Part shown: positions 1 through 6,922 of the stretch, piece by piece
Numbering within the stretch: position 1 is the first letter of the stretch
Layout: each line of letters starts with the position of its first letter
NCBI GenBank assembly: GCA_029051915.1
Contig: JAIDKM010000312.1
Coordinates: 1 to 11,428 of the forward strand
Source: Alistipes sp.
GTDB lineage: Bacteria; Bacteroidota; Bacteroidia; Bacteroidales; Rikenellaceae
DNA: 11,428 bases
Reading direction: 5' to 3'
The notes under the pieces: generated by a model
Seen by the model: the letters and a program-made list of their open reading frames with translations, nothing else
The model's database searches: none
What the model was told of the DNA's origin: nothing
Made by a program: the position numbers and the translations under genes

Positions 1-481
1 CTCCACCGCGGCACACTCCCTGCAGGCGTCTCTTGCCCACGCGGGATTCGATGCCCAACATCAAAGAACCGCCGGAACGAGTAACCTTCCGGCTGTCGAT
101 CACTTTCGCTTCGGAAGTAGGAGCATCATAAGCAGCGAGATCATCTACGGTATAAAGCCGGTTGTTGCTGTTGCGGACAGCGATTCCGAGATTGGCCTTG
201 ATCGCCCATTTATCGGAAAACATATATTTACCCATGATAGAAACATTGGGCCTGAGATACATATCATAATCGGGAGCCGTACCGCCCACGGGAACGGTTT
301 CGCTCGACAGATACGATCCGCCGATCGTTTTGAACAACGGAATCACATCGACGCCGAAAGCGAAGTCGCCCCGCTGAGGAAGATACTGTTTGACGGGCTC
401 CTGCGCGGTCTGAGCGACGACCGTCGAACCGGCCGTCGCCAAAGTGCATGCCAGCACTGTTGCTACGAAGTATTTACGCAT
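1..481 (-). CDS. Outer membrane beta-barrel protein, 3' end cut by window edge
   Basis: The frame is open from the ATG at 481 down to base 1 with no stop, giving about 160 residues of a longer protein. It opens with a signal peptide (MRKYFVATVLACTLATAGS, likely cleaved near VVA-Q around residue 23-24), so the protein is exported. The mature part starts with QRGDFAFGVDVIPLFK (about 36-51), then alternating strands such as YLRPNVSIMGKYMFSDKWAIK and SGGSLMLGIESRVGKRRLQG. This pattern is typical of small Bacteroidales outer membrane barrels, in which a strand ending in RLQG is common; that resemblance is from memory. It lies 35 bp downstream of the lipoprotein gene on the same strand, and I see no separate promoter in the gap, so the two are probably one transcript. 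The ligand or role is unknown. The visible segment looks intact. Confidence 0.8.
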   Translation of the reverse strand, partial: MRKYFVATVLACTLATAGSTVVAQTAQEPVKQYLPQRGDFAFGVDVIPLFKTIGGSYLSSETVPVGGTAPDYDMYLRPNVSIMGKYMFSDKWAIKANLGIAVRNSNNRLYTVDDLAAYDAPTSEAKVIDSRKVTRSGGSLMLGIESRVGKRRLQGVCRGG

Positions 482-516
482 GATTCAGAATGCTTAAAGG
501 AAAAATGACATAAGGA

Positions 517-1572
517 TCATTCGGCTGCGCGCTCCTCGAACCAAGCGGCAGACCGGAAATTATAAGCAGAATAATTGTAGGTATTCTGATCCTCGTAAGG
601 CTTGAAAACGAGTGCCTTTACATCCCATGTCTGCTTGACGGACGAAATTGCGTAATAGAACGTATTCGACAAAACGGCGCTCTGCTCGAACCAACCGCTG
701 ATAGTGCGCGGCTCGTAATCAATCAATGAAATTTCGCTATTGTTGAGGACGCGGATAGTCGATGTCCGTTCGTATGTGGTGAACGTCGAAACGATGGGTA
801 CCACCTCCATCGAACAAACGAGCGTTACCGGAAATTCGCGCACGGGAAGCTGGAACGAATATCGTCCCTGGCTGTCGGTCGTCGCATTATAATGGAACGT
901 CCTGTCGCCGTAATTTACGGTCAGAATCAAATCCGCATTGACGGCGGAGTCGTAGTAATATTCGAGAAAAGCCGATCGATAACCGATGATATTATCGTAT
1001 TCATTGCGTACGGAAGCGATGGCGACCTTATATTCCATATTCTTGCCGACGCGGCCCTCGAGCGTAGCGTACTCGTAATAAGCATCGGGCAACTCCTCGT
1101 TGCTGGTCTCGATACAAACCATATCGCCATAAACGATACCGTGGCTTCGGATTTTGACGGATGAGAATGCCCCGTATACGACATTCTCCGAAACGGTAGT
1201 TACCTCGTTGTTCACCCGCTGTACTGAAATATGATTGCCTTCGAACTGCTCGGTATACACCGCAGCCGAAACGGACTGGGTCGGAGCCGGAATTTCGAGC
1301 TCGTACTTACCGGCATCATCGGTAAGGGTCTCGAAAACAGTGATGCCCGAAAAATTCGAGCCATAAGCCGAATTGTCGACCTCCACGAATACTTTGAGGT
1401 TGGCAGCCGGCTTGTAATCATAAACGAATCGACCTCCGCTGAGAGTCGTACCCTCGTTATAAGTAACGGTACCACGGATTTTAGCCTTTCCAGGCACCCG
1501 GTCGATGTCGAAAACGGATTGCTCTTCACAACTCGATACCCACATCAGAGCCAAAGCTGCGACGAGCCGCAC
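517..1572 (-). CDS. Lipoprotein with transthyretin-like repeats; start disrupted by a C-run
   Basis: The in-frame reading starts at a GTG (1572) and gives 351 residues. It carries a lipobox, WVSSC, with Cys15 followed by acidic EEQ, so the mature protein should be lipidated, perhaps surface-exposed. Two repeats resemble carboxypeptidase-regulatory or transthyretin-like Ig folds: about 30-110 with TDDAGKYELEIPA (84-96), and about 170-260 with TDSQGRYSFQLPV (232-244). The GTG is probably not the natural start. An ATG at 1595, with an AT-rich leader and a promoter 37 bp upstream, would give MKHFPPPSVRLVAALALMWVSSC, a better signal peptide, but it is one base out of frame because of nine C at 1584-1576. 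Ten or seven C would restore it. With nine, the ATG yields only 16 residues (stop at 1547-1545). Function unknown; likely an envelope partner of the downstream barrel protein. Confidence 0.8.
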   Translation of the reverse strand: MRLVAALALMWVSSCEEQSVFDIDRVPGKAKIRGTVTYNEGTTLSGGRFVYDYKPAANLKVFVEVDNSAYGSNFSGITVFETLTDDAGKYELEIPAPTQSVSAAVYTEQFEGNHISVQRVNNEVTTVSENVVYGAFSSVKIRSHGIVYGDMVCIETSNEELPDAYYEYATLEGRVGKNMEYKVAIASVRNEYDNIIGYRSAFLEYYYDSAVNADLILTVNYGDRTFHYNATTDSQGRYSFQLPVREFPVTLVCSMEVVPIVSTFTTYERTSTIRVLNNSEISLIDYEPRTISGWFEQSAVLSNTFYYAISSVKQTWDVKALVFKPYEDQNTYNYSAYNFRSAAWFEERAAE

Positions 1573-1575
1573 GGA

Positions 1576-1584
1576 GGGGGGGGG
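1576..1584 (-). repeat. Nine-base poly-C tract inside the lipoprotein signal-peptide region
   Basis: Nine consecutive G on the plus strand (C on the coding strand) lie between the ATG at 1595 and the in-frame GTG at 1572. The distance from ATG to GTG is 23 bases, one short of a codon multiple. Runs of this kind at the 5' end of surface-protein genes are classic slipped-strand switches. Here 7, 10 or 13 C would be ON, while 8 and 9 both lead to early stops. It is the longest G or C homopolymer I noticed in the window. Confidence 0.75.
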
Positions 1585-1631
1585 AAATGTTTCATTGCAA
1601 AAAGATTAGGTTAATGAATAAAAGAACTTTA

Positions 1632-1639
1632 CAAAAGTA
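1632..1639 (-). promoter_or_regulatory. Putative promoter (-7 element) for the lipoprotein operon
   Basis: On the minus strand this reads TACTTTTG, a full match to the Bacteroidetes -7 consensus TAnnTTTG. Transcription would start near 1625, about 30 bases before the ATG at 1595. That supports 1595 rather than 1572 as the natural start. The -33 element is poor: only a T-run (1659-1653) lies roughly where TTTG should be. Confidence 0.55.
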
Positions 1640-1767
1640 ATATATTTTTGTTAAAAAAACGCATTTTATGAAATCCAAGTTTCCGAACGACAGCAATTCT
1701 GATATTCATCGGATAACATTCGGATCGAATCAAAAACCGAGTCCATGATCCGAGGGGCGGTGCAGAT

Positions 1768-1799
1768 TTTGTCTGCGAGGCGAAAAAACACTACCTTTG
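1768..1799 (+). promoter_or_regulatory. Promoter for rarA (TTTG / TACCTTTG)
   Basis: TTTG at 1768-1771 and TACCTTTG at 1792-1799 are separated by 20 bases, matching the Bacteroidetes primary-sigma consensus in sequence and spacing. Transcription should begin a few bases after 1799, about 20 bases before the rarA ATG at 1825. The -33 element sits in the centre of a perfect 5-bp inverted repeat, GCAGA (1762-1766) and TCTGC (1772-1776), which could be an operator. The rest of the divergent spacer (1640-1760) holds only a short palindrome at 1718-1730 and nothing else I can support. Confidence 0.75.
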
Positions 1800-1824
1800 T
1801 ACGACGAACAACCGACATCCGAAC

Positions 1825-3099
1825 ATGTCCGCACCCTTAGCCGAACGCCTCCGACCCCGCACGATAGACGAATACATCGGGCAAGAACATCTTGTGGGCA
1901 AGAACGGAGTATTCCGCAAATTTTTCGAAACGGGCAACGTGCCCTCGTTTATCCTCTGGGGCCCGCCGGGTGTGGGCAAGACGACGCTGGCCAAGATTGT
2001 GGCGACGCAACTGGAACGCCCGTTCTTTACGCTCTCGGCCGTAACGTCGGGCGTGAAAGAAGTACGCGAAGTGATCGAAACGGCGCGCAAACAACGCTTC
2101 TTCGACCAACGTCCGCCCTTCCTGTTCATCGACGAAATCCACCGCTTCAACAAATCGCAACAAGACTCGCTCCTGGGAGCGGTCGAGCAAGGTGTGGTAA
2201 CCCTGATCGGAGCGACGACGGAGAACCCCTCGTTCGAAGTGATCTCGCCGCTGCTGAGCCGCTGTCAAGTCTACATCCTCAAGTCGATGGAAGACAAAGA
2301 CCTGCAAACGCTGCTCGACCGTGCGCTCGAAACGGACAACGAACTGAAAGAACGCAAAATTACGGTGGAAGAGACGGGAGCGCTGTTCCGTTTCTCGGGC
2401 GGCGACGCGCGCAAGCTACTGAACATCCTGGACATTGTAGTCGGCGCCACGGAAGGAGAAGTGAAGATCACGGATCGATACGTTACGGACTGTCTGCAAC
2501 AAAACATAGCCCTCTACGACAAGAACGGCGAACAACACTACGATGTGATCTCGGCTTTCATCAAGTCGGTGCGAGGCAGCGATCCCAATGCGGCGATCTA
2601 CTATCTGGCACGCATGCTGGCCGGAGGCGAAGAACCGCGCTTCATAGCCCGCCGGCTGGTGATTCTGGCCTCGGAAGACATCGGACTGGCCAATCCCAAC
2701 GCCCTGCTGCTGGCAAACGCCTGCTTCGACACGGTGCACAAGATCGGCATGCCCGAAGCACGCATCACGCTGGCCGAAGCGACGATCTACCTGGCGACGT
2801 CGCCCAAGAGCAACTCGGCCTACCTGGCGATCAACAAAGCCCTTGCGCAAGTGGAACACGACACGACGAACCGTCCGGTGCCGCTGCACCTGCGCAATGC
2901 CCCGACGAAACTGATGAGCGGAGCCGGCTACGGCAAAGGCTACAAATACGCCCACGACTACGAAGGGCACTTCGCGGAACAGGAATTTCTGCCCGAAGGA
3001 CTCTCGGGCACGAGATTCTATGAACCGGACGTACAGAATGCAGCCGAAGCGAAGATTGCCGAACGCATGACGCAGCTGTGGAAAGAGAAGTACCGATGA
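1825..3099 (+). CDS. rarA: Replication-associated recombination protein A, AAA+ ATPase
   Basis: A protein of 424 residues of the RarA/MgsA/WRNIP1 family. These clamp-loader-like AAA+ ATPases act at stalled replication forks, with single-strand-binding protein as a known partner in other bacteria. The order of motifs is complete: the opening PLAERLRPRTIDEYIGQ (4-20), Walker A GPPGVGKT (46-53), Walker B FIDEIH (101-106), sensor 1 GATTEN (129-134), an arginine-finger SR in LLSRC (about 143-147) and a sensor 2 region around FSGGDARKLLN (about 190-200). The C-terminal half, including SVRGSDPNAAIYYLARML and ASEDIGLANP, is the family's helical tetramerisation region. Length is normal. The ATG at 1825 follows a clear promoter with a short leader and opens the family's usual N-terminus. 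It probably heads an operon with the next two genes; their link to fork repair is not obvious. Confidence 0.96.
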   Translation: MSAPLAERLRPRTIDEYIGQEHLVGKNGVFRKFFETGNVPSFILWGPPGVGKTTLAKIVATQLERPFFTLSAVTSGVKEVREVIETARKQRFFDQRPPFLFIDEIHRFNKSQQDSLLGAVEQGVVTLIGATTENPSFEVISPLLSRCQVYILKSMEDKDLQTLLDRALETDNELKERKITVEETGALFRFSGGDARKLLNILDIVVGATEGEVKITDRYVTDCLQQNIALYDKNGEQHYDVISAFIKSVRGSDPNAAIYYLARMLAGGEEPRFIARRLVILASEDIGLANPNALLLANACFDTVHKIGMPEARITLAEATIYLATSPKSNSAYLAINKALAQVEHDTTNRPVPLHLRNAPTKLMSGAGYGKGYKYAHDYEGHFAEQEFLPEGLSGTRFYEPDVQNAAEAKIAERMTQLWKEKYR

Positions 3100-3103
3100 A
3101 CCC

Positions 3104-3123
3104 GGAGCGACCGCAACCGCTCC
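3104..3123. other. Short inverted repeat between rarA and the next gene
   Basis: GGAGCG (3104-3109) and CGCTCC (3118-3123) form a 6-bp stem with an 8-base loop, 5 bp after the rarA stop. No T-run follows, so it is unlikely to be an efficient terminator. It could trim or stabilise the transcript between rarA and the envelope gene. Confidence 0.3.
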
Positions 3124-3139
3124 ACGAAGAATAAACACC

Positions 3140-3664
3140 ATGAAGAAACTGTACGTATTGAGCATGATGACGATGCTGCTGGCGACGACCGCAGCGACCG
3201 CTCAAGAGAAGAAAAAAGAAGCAGCCCCCGAAGAGAAGGGCTGGTGGGTCGGAGGGCAAATCGGATATTGGAACGACGACGGTGAAAATACATACGCAAT
3301 AACACCCGAATTCGGATATGATTTCAACCGAAATTGGGCGATAGGCACCTCCGTAGGACTTGTGGGCCTGGACAATGAAGCAGCATTCGAATTCGCACCT
3401 TATGCACGTTGGAAATTCTATCGTACAGGACGTCTGGGTCTGTTTCTTGACGGTGGATTCGGCGCAGTATTCGGCGGCATCAGTGGTTTCAAAGTAGGAT
3501 TTCAACCGGGGCTGTCCGTAAAAATCAATGAACATTTCAACTTTTTAGCCCACATCGGATTCTTAGGCTATCGCAACGAATTCTATAATAACGGAGAAGG
3601 AGACGGGTTCGGACTGGCGCTTTCGTCGTCCGATCTGAAACTGGGTTTCTACTACACGTTCTGA
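3140..3664 (+). CDS. Small outer membrane beta-barrel protein
   Basis: A protein of 174 residues with a Sec signal peptide (MKKLYVLSMMTMLLATTAATAQ, about 22 residues) and a charged linker EKKKEAAPEEK. Eight or so amphipathic strands follow, rich in Gly and aromatics, for example GWWVGGQIGYW, FEFAPYARWKFY, LGLFLDGGFGAVFGG and LKLGFYYTF. It ends in Phe, as the BAM-recognised last strand of a barrel usually does. It fits the OMP_b-brl (OmpW/OmpX-like) fold, so an eight-stranded outer membrane barrel is likely. It starts 40 bp after rarA with no visible promoter, and the phosphoesterase follows after 6 bp, so it is probably co-transcribed with both. The middle of the gene (about 3280-3620) is more AT-rich than its neighbours, common for envelope genes under different selection. 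Substrate unknown. Confidence 0.85.
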   Translation: MKKLYVLSMMTMLLATTAATAQEKKKEAAPEEKGWWVGGQIGYWNDDGENTYAITPEFGYDFNRNWAIGTSVGLVGLDNEAAFEFAPYARWKFYRTGRLGLFLDGGFGAVFGGISGFKVGFQPGLSVKINEHFNFLAHIGFLGYRNEFYNNGEGDGFGLALSSSDLKLGFYYTF

Positions 3665-3670
3665 ACCGGA

Positions 3671-4168
3671 ATGAAACGCATCGGCATCCTGTCGGACACG
3701 CACGGCACGTTCGACGACAAACTACGCGAATTCCTGCGCGACGCAGATGAAATCTGGCATGCGGGAGACATCGGCTCGCTGGGGCTGGCGGACGAAATAG
3801 CTGCCTACAAACCCTTGCGAGCCGTATCGGGCAACATCGACGGAGGGCTGACGCGCCGGGTATACCCCGATTTCCTGTCGTTCCGGTGCGAAGAAGTAGA
3901 AGTGCTGATGACCCACATAGGCGGATATCCCCGCCACTACGATCCCCGTGCCGCAGCCCGCATCCAAGCCGTGCGTCCGAAACTTTTCATAGCGGGGCAC
4001 TCGCACATCCTGAAAGTGATGTACGACCCGACATACGACCTGCTGGCCGTGAACCCGGGAGCAGCGGGCGAATTCGGGTTCCACCGTGTCCGCACGGCGA
4101 TCCGCCTGACCATCGACGGAGCCGAAATGCGCGACATGGAAGTGGGCGAATGGCCGAGGAGAGGCTAA
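3671..4168 (+). CDS. YfcE/MJ0936-type metallophosphoesterase
   Basis: A protein of 165 residues of the calcineurin-like phosphoesterase superfamily, subgroup YfcE/MJ0936. These are cytoplasmic two-metal enzymes that cleave phosphodiesters; the natural substrate is usually unknown. The metal-binding residues are all visible: D9 and H11 (SDTHG), D33 (HAGDIG), N55 (SGNIDG), H82 (MTHIGGYP) and H110/H112 (AGHSH). There is no signal peptide. Length is normal for the family. Its ATG lies 6 bp after the stop of the barrel gene, so the two are almost surely co-transcribed. The stop codon lies inside a hairpin-forming sequence (4153-4177). Confidence 0.93.
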   Translation: MKRIGILSDTHGTFDDKLREFLRDADEIWHAGDIGSLGLADEIAAYKPLRAVSGNIDGGLTRRVYPDFLSFRCEEVEVLMTHIGGYPRHYDPRAAARIQAVRPKLFIAGHSHILKVMYDPTYDLLAVNPGAAGEFGFHRVRTAIRLTIDGAEMRDMEVGEWPRRG

Positions 4169-4177
4169 AGCCTCGGC
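4153..4177. other. Hairpin overlapping the phosphoesterase stop codon
   Basis: GCCGAGG (4153-4159) pairs with CCTCGGC (4171-4177), a perfect 7-bp GC-rich stem. An alternative inner stem is GAGGC/GCCTC (4161-4165/4170-4174) with loop TAAA. The stop codon TAA (4166-4168) is in the loop. No T-run follows, so full termination is doubtful. The spacer to the next gene (to 4261) shows only a weak promoter-like TTTCTTTG at 4233-4240 with no good -33 box. Confidence 0.35.
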
Positions 4178-4261
4178 TGTCCGAACGGCCCACGAACCGG
4201 CCCCGACACAATATTTCCCGACGGAACGTCGTTTTCTTTGCGAATTCAAAAACGACGCAAC

Positions 4262-6715
4262 ATGCAAATGAAAATTTCGAAGACGCTCGAAGGCGTCCTT
4301 GCTCGCGCCGCCTTCAACACCGCCAAAGCGGGCATCACCCATTCGCTCAAAGACCATCTTGCGGTCGAACTGCTCCGCGAAGAAGGTTCGCTGGCCTTCC
4401 AACTTCTTTCGGCCCGGCTCAAAGAGTGGGAAGTCTACCAGATCCGTCTGCGCATAGAACACGAAATAACGAACGCCAAACCGCAAGAAAAACAGGATCC
4501 CGAAACCTTCTACCGCGCATTCGCCGACGAACTGCGTGAAAAATCGGGTGCCACGCGCAGCGTATCCACGGCCCATGCGCTCCATGCCATTGCGGCCGAC
4601 CCGACGACCGCCACGGCCCGGGCGCTGGAGATGTACGGCATCACGGCCGAAGTCGTTGCGACCGAGCTGCAAAAATTTGCCGTAGGCGACGACTTCCGAA
4701 CTGAGATTCAGGTACACATGCTGGACTTCGCGTCGGCCAACCGTCCCGAAGAGAAAGAAGAACCCCATCTGCTGGACAAATTCGGCGTGAACCTGACGCG
4801 CATGGCCCGCGAAGGCCGCATCGACCCGGTAGTGGGACGCGAACGAGAGATCGAACGAGTGGTGCAGATCCTCTCGCGCCGCAAGAAAAACAACCCGATT
4901 CTGATCGGAGAAGCCGGTGTGGGCAAAAGTGCGATCGTCGAAGGGCTGGCCCTGCGCATTGCGGCGGGCGAAGTACCCTACACCATAGCGGACAAGACGC
5001 TCTTCTCGCTCGACGTCTCGTCGCTGGTGGCGGGCACGAAGTTCCGCGGAGAGTTCGAGGAACGGATGCAACAACTGCTGGACGAACTGCGCCAAGCCAA
5101 AGATACGATCATCTTCATCGACGAAATCCACACCATTGTGGGAGCCGGCTCGACGCAAGGCAGCCTCGACACGGCCAACATCCTCAAACCAGCCCTTGCG
5201 CGCGGTGAGCTCCAGACCATCGGAGCCACGACGCTCGACGAATACCGCGAAAACATCGAGAGCGACGCGGCCCTCGAACGCCGCTTCCAGAAAGTGGTGG
5301 TCGAACCGACGACGCCCGAAGAGACGCTGCAGATCCTGCGCAACATAGCGCCCCACTACGAACGCCACCACAAGGTACGCTACACCGAGGAGGCGCTGCG
5401 GGCCTGCGTGGCGCTGACCGAACGCTACGTTACCGACCGATTCTTCCCGGACAAGGCGATCGACGTACTGGACGAAGCGGGCTCGCGAGTCCATCTGCGA
5501 ACGGCCCGCGAACCGGACGAACTGCGCGAAATGGAGGAAGCCGTAGGCGACGTGCAACGCGAACGCCGCGAAGCGGTCGAAGCGATGGTCTACGAAAAAG
5601 CGGCCTCGGCGCGGCTGCGCGAAATAGCGCTCCGCTCGAAGATCGACGAGACGCGCTCCGCATGGCGCCGCTCGCTGGACAAGAATCCTGTGGAGATCGG
5701 AGAAGAAGCCATCCGTGAAGTCATCACCTCCATGACGGGAATTCCTGCCGAACGGGTAACCGACGGCGAAGCGGGACGCCTGCGCACCCTCCGAGACCAC
5801 CTGGCGGGCCGTGTGGTGGGTCAGGAAGATGCCGTGGAGAAGATCTCGCGCACGATCCGCCGCTCGCGGGCGGGACTCAAGGACGAGAAACGCCCGATCG
5901 GAGTATTTCTGTTCGTAGGCCCGACGGGCGTGGGCAAGACGCTGCTGGCCAAAGAAGTCTCGAAGTGGCTGTTCGACGACCGTATGGGACTGATCCGCAT
6001 CGACATGAGCGAATACGGAGAGAAACACAACGTAGCGCGGCTGATCGGATCGCCGCCGGGATACGTAGGTTACGGCGAAGGCGGCCAGCTGACCGAAGCG
6101 GTACGCCGCCGTCCCTACTCGGTGGTGCTGTTCGACGAGATCGAAAAGGCCCACCCGGAAGTGTTCAACACGCTGCTGCAACTTTTCGACGAAGGTCATC
6201 TGACCGACGGTTCGGGCCGCAAGGTAGACTTCCGGAACACGATCATCATCATGACCTCGAACGTGGGGTCGCGGGCCGCGGCGCAAAAGACGACCCACGT
6301 GGGCTACACCACGCCGTCGAAGAACGCCACGGCAGCGGTAGCCCCCAAGCTGGAATACCGCAAGGCGCTGGAACAGACCTTCGCCCCGGAGTTTCTGAAC
6401 CGCATCGACGACATTGTGATTTTCCGCACGCTGGAAGTCGAAGATGTGGAACGGATCGTGGAGCTGGAGCTGGAAGGACTCTTCTCGCGGACGCGCCGGC
6501 TGGGCTACAAAGTGAAGATCACCGACCGGGCCAAACGCCGGCTGGCGGCTCTGGGCTACGAACAACGCTACGGAGTGCGCTCGCTCAAGCGCACGCTGAT
6601 GGATCATGTCGAAGACCCGCTTTCGGCGCTGATCATCGACGGCCGTCTCCACGAAGGAGACACCGTGGTGGTCGAAGCCGGCAAGGGCCACGGTGTGAAG
6701 CTGCGGGTGGCGTAG
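4262..6715 (+). CDS. clpC: ClpC-type AAA+ unfoldase, ATP-binding subunit of Clp protease
   Basis: Starting at ATG 4262 (or 4268), the protein has 817 residues, normal for ClpC. It has an N-terminal Clp-N substrate/adaptor domain (about 1-145) and two AAA+ modules. The first has Walker A GEAGVGKS (216-223), Walker B IIFIDE (283-288) and [10 protein letters not shown] (321-330). The second has Walker A GPTGVGKT (553-560), [16 protein letters not shown] (597-612) and Walker B VVLFDE (621-626). A short charged middle segment (about 410-475, with [12 protein letters not shown]) fits ClpC rather than the long coiled coil of ClpB. After TSNVGS comes VGY (680-682), in the place of the IGF/VGF loop that docks on ClpP, so it should feed proteins to ClpP rather than act as a disaggregase. 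No ClpP gene is in the window. The TTG at 4238 is open in frame but rejected as a start, since homology begins at 4262-4268. Confidence 0.93.
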   Translation: MQMKISKTLEGVLARAAFNTAKAGITHSLKDHLAVELLREEGSLAFQLLSARLKEWEVYQIRLRIEHEITNAKPQEKQDPETFYRAFADELREKSGATRSVSTAHALHAIAADPTTATARALEMYGITAEVVATELQKFAVGDDFRTEIQVHMLDFASANRPEEKEEPHLLDKFGVNLTRMAREGRIDPVVGREREIERVVQILSRRKKNNPILIGEAGVGKSAIVEGLALRIAAGEVPYTIADKTLFSLDVSSLVAGTKFRGEFEERMQQLLDELRQAKDTIIFIDEIHTIVGAGSTQGSLDTANILKPALARGELQTIGATTLDEYRENIESDAALERRFQKVVVEPTTPEETLQILRNIAPHYERHHKVRYTEEALRACVALTERYVTDRFFPDKAIDVLDEAGSRVHLRTAREPDELREMEEAVGDVQRERREAVEAMVYEKAASARLREIALRSKIDETRSAWRRSLDKNPVEIGEEAIREVITSMTGIPAERVTDGEAGRLRTLRDHLAGRVVGQEDAVEKISRTIRRSRAGLKDEKRPIGVFLFVGPTGVGKTLLAKEVSKWLFDDRMGLIRIDMSEYGEKHNVARLIGSPPGYVGYGEGGQLTEAVRRRPYSVVLFDEIEKAHPEVFNTLLQLFDEGHLTDGSGRKVDFRNTIIIMTSNVGSRAAAQKTTHVGYTTPSKNATAAVAPKLEYRKALEQTFAPEFLNRIDDIVIFRTLEVEDVERIVELELEGLFSRTRRLGYKVKITDRAKRRLAALGYEQRYGVRSLKRTLMDHVEDPLSALIIDGRLHEGDTVVVEAGKGHGVKLRVA

Positions 6716-6737
6716 CCTCCGGCGGCAACTGCAAGCG

Positions 6738-6791
6738 ATTAAAAATGGAGAATGAAAAGTCGATCATAATTTTTCATTCTTCATTTTTAAT
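6738..6791. repeat. 21-bp near-perfect inverted repeat between clpC and metK
   Basis: The arms are 6738-6758 and 6771-6791, with a 12-base loop. They match at 20 of 21 positions; the one mismatch (G6748 opposite T) would be a G-U pair in RNA. The left arm begins ATTAAAAATG and ends AGAATGAAAA. It lies 22 bp after the clpC stop and the right arm is T-rich, so it may end the clpC transcript. The right arm also overlaps the metK promoter. AT-rich arms of this style resemble dispersed intergenic repeats in Bacteroidales genomes, but I cannot confirm other copies. Confidence 0.7.
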
Positions 6792-6802
6792 TATTACCTT
6801 TG
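6772..6802 (+). promoter_or_regulatory. Promoter for the metK leader (TTTC / TACCTTTG)
   Basis: TACCTTTG at 6795-6802 is a full match to the -7 consensus and identical to the element before rarA. TTTC at 6772-6775 lies 19 bases upstream, in the -33 place, and within the right arm of the inverted repeat. Transcription should start near 6809, leaving a leader of about 170 bases before metK. Confidence 0.7.
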
Positions 6803-6827
6803 CAACCCCGCCCGTGAAGCGGGAAGA

Positions 6828-6878
6828 TGTGGAAAGATTTGACTGATTGCAAACCACAATAAAAAATCGCTAAAACAG
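6828..6878 (+). promoter_or_regulatory. SAM-II riboswitch aptamer in the metK leader
   Basis: The conserved blocks of the SAM-II pseudoknot appear in order with near-standard spacing: AUUUG (6837-6841), UUGC (6847-6850), AUAAA (6859-6863) and GCUAAA (6869-6874). P1 is UGUGG (6828-6832) with CCACA (6854-6858). The pseudoknot helix is GAU (6845-6847) with AUC (6866-6868), and CU (6843-6844) with AG (6877-6878). These pairs differ in sequence from the marine metagenome SAM-II I remember but sit at equivalent places, as expected of covariation. The gene downstream makes SAM, so the natural reading is feedback repression by the product. The aptamer starts about 20 bases after the predicted transcript start. 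The metK ATG is 99 bases past its end, so control is not simple masking of the start site. Confidence 0.85.
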
Positions 6879-6891
6879 CCTATTTTTTATT
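6858..6891 (+). promoter_or_regulatory. A/U hairpin that competes with the SAM-II fold (candidate expression platform)
   Basis: AATAAAAAAT (6858-6867) is the exact reverse complement of ATTTTTTATT (6882-6891), with a 14-base loop. The left arm covers the aptamer's AUAAA block, part of its pseudoknot helix and the last base of P1, so the hairpin and the aptamer cannot form together. The right arm contains a U6 run placed four bases after the aptamer's 3' end. Confidence 0.5.
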
Positions 6892-6922
6892 ATCCCAACA
6901 GCCAACTTTTTCCCATTTATAC

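Noticed and set aside
1718..1730. Palindrome ATTCGGATCGAAT in the divergent spacer
   Set aside because: It is only 5+3+5 bases, lies far from both predicted promoters, and such palindromes are expected by chance.
1797..3023. A 408-residue plus-strand frame overlapping rarA
   Set aside because: It is a shifted reading of rarA; the other frame carries all the AAA+ motifs and follows the promoter properly.
4238..4261. TTG at 4238 as the clpC start
   Set aside because: The added residues (MRIQKRRN) have no family support, and the bases coincide with a promoter-like stretch. ATG 4262 or 4268 gives the normal Clp N-terminus.
3722..6691. A 989-residue open frame on the minus strand
   Set aside because: It runs antisense across the phosphoesterase and clpC genes, both of which have complete family motifs on the plus strand. 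GC-rich codons with few A/T third positions keep the antisense frame free of stops. Its translation is rich in Arg, His and Phe and has no recognisable domain.
6807..6823. CCCGC/GCGGG hairpin (6807-6811/6819-6823) as an intrinsic terminator
   Set aside because: The 5-bp stem lies right at the predicted transcript start and has no T-run after it. It may only be a 5' stabilising hairpin.
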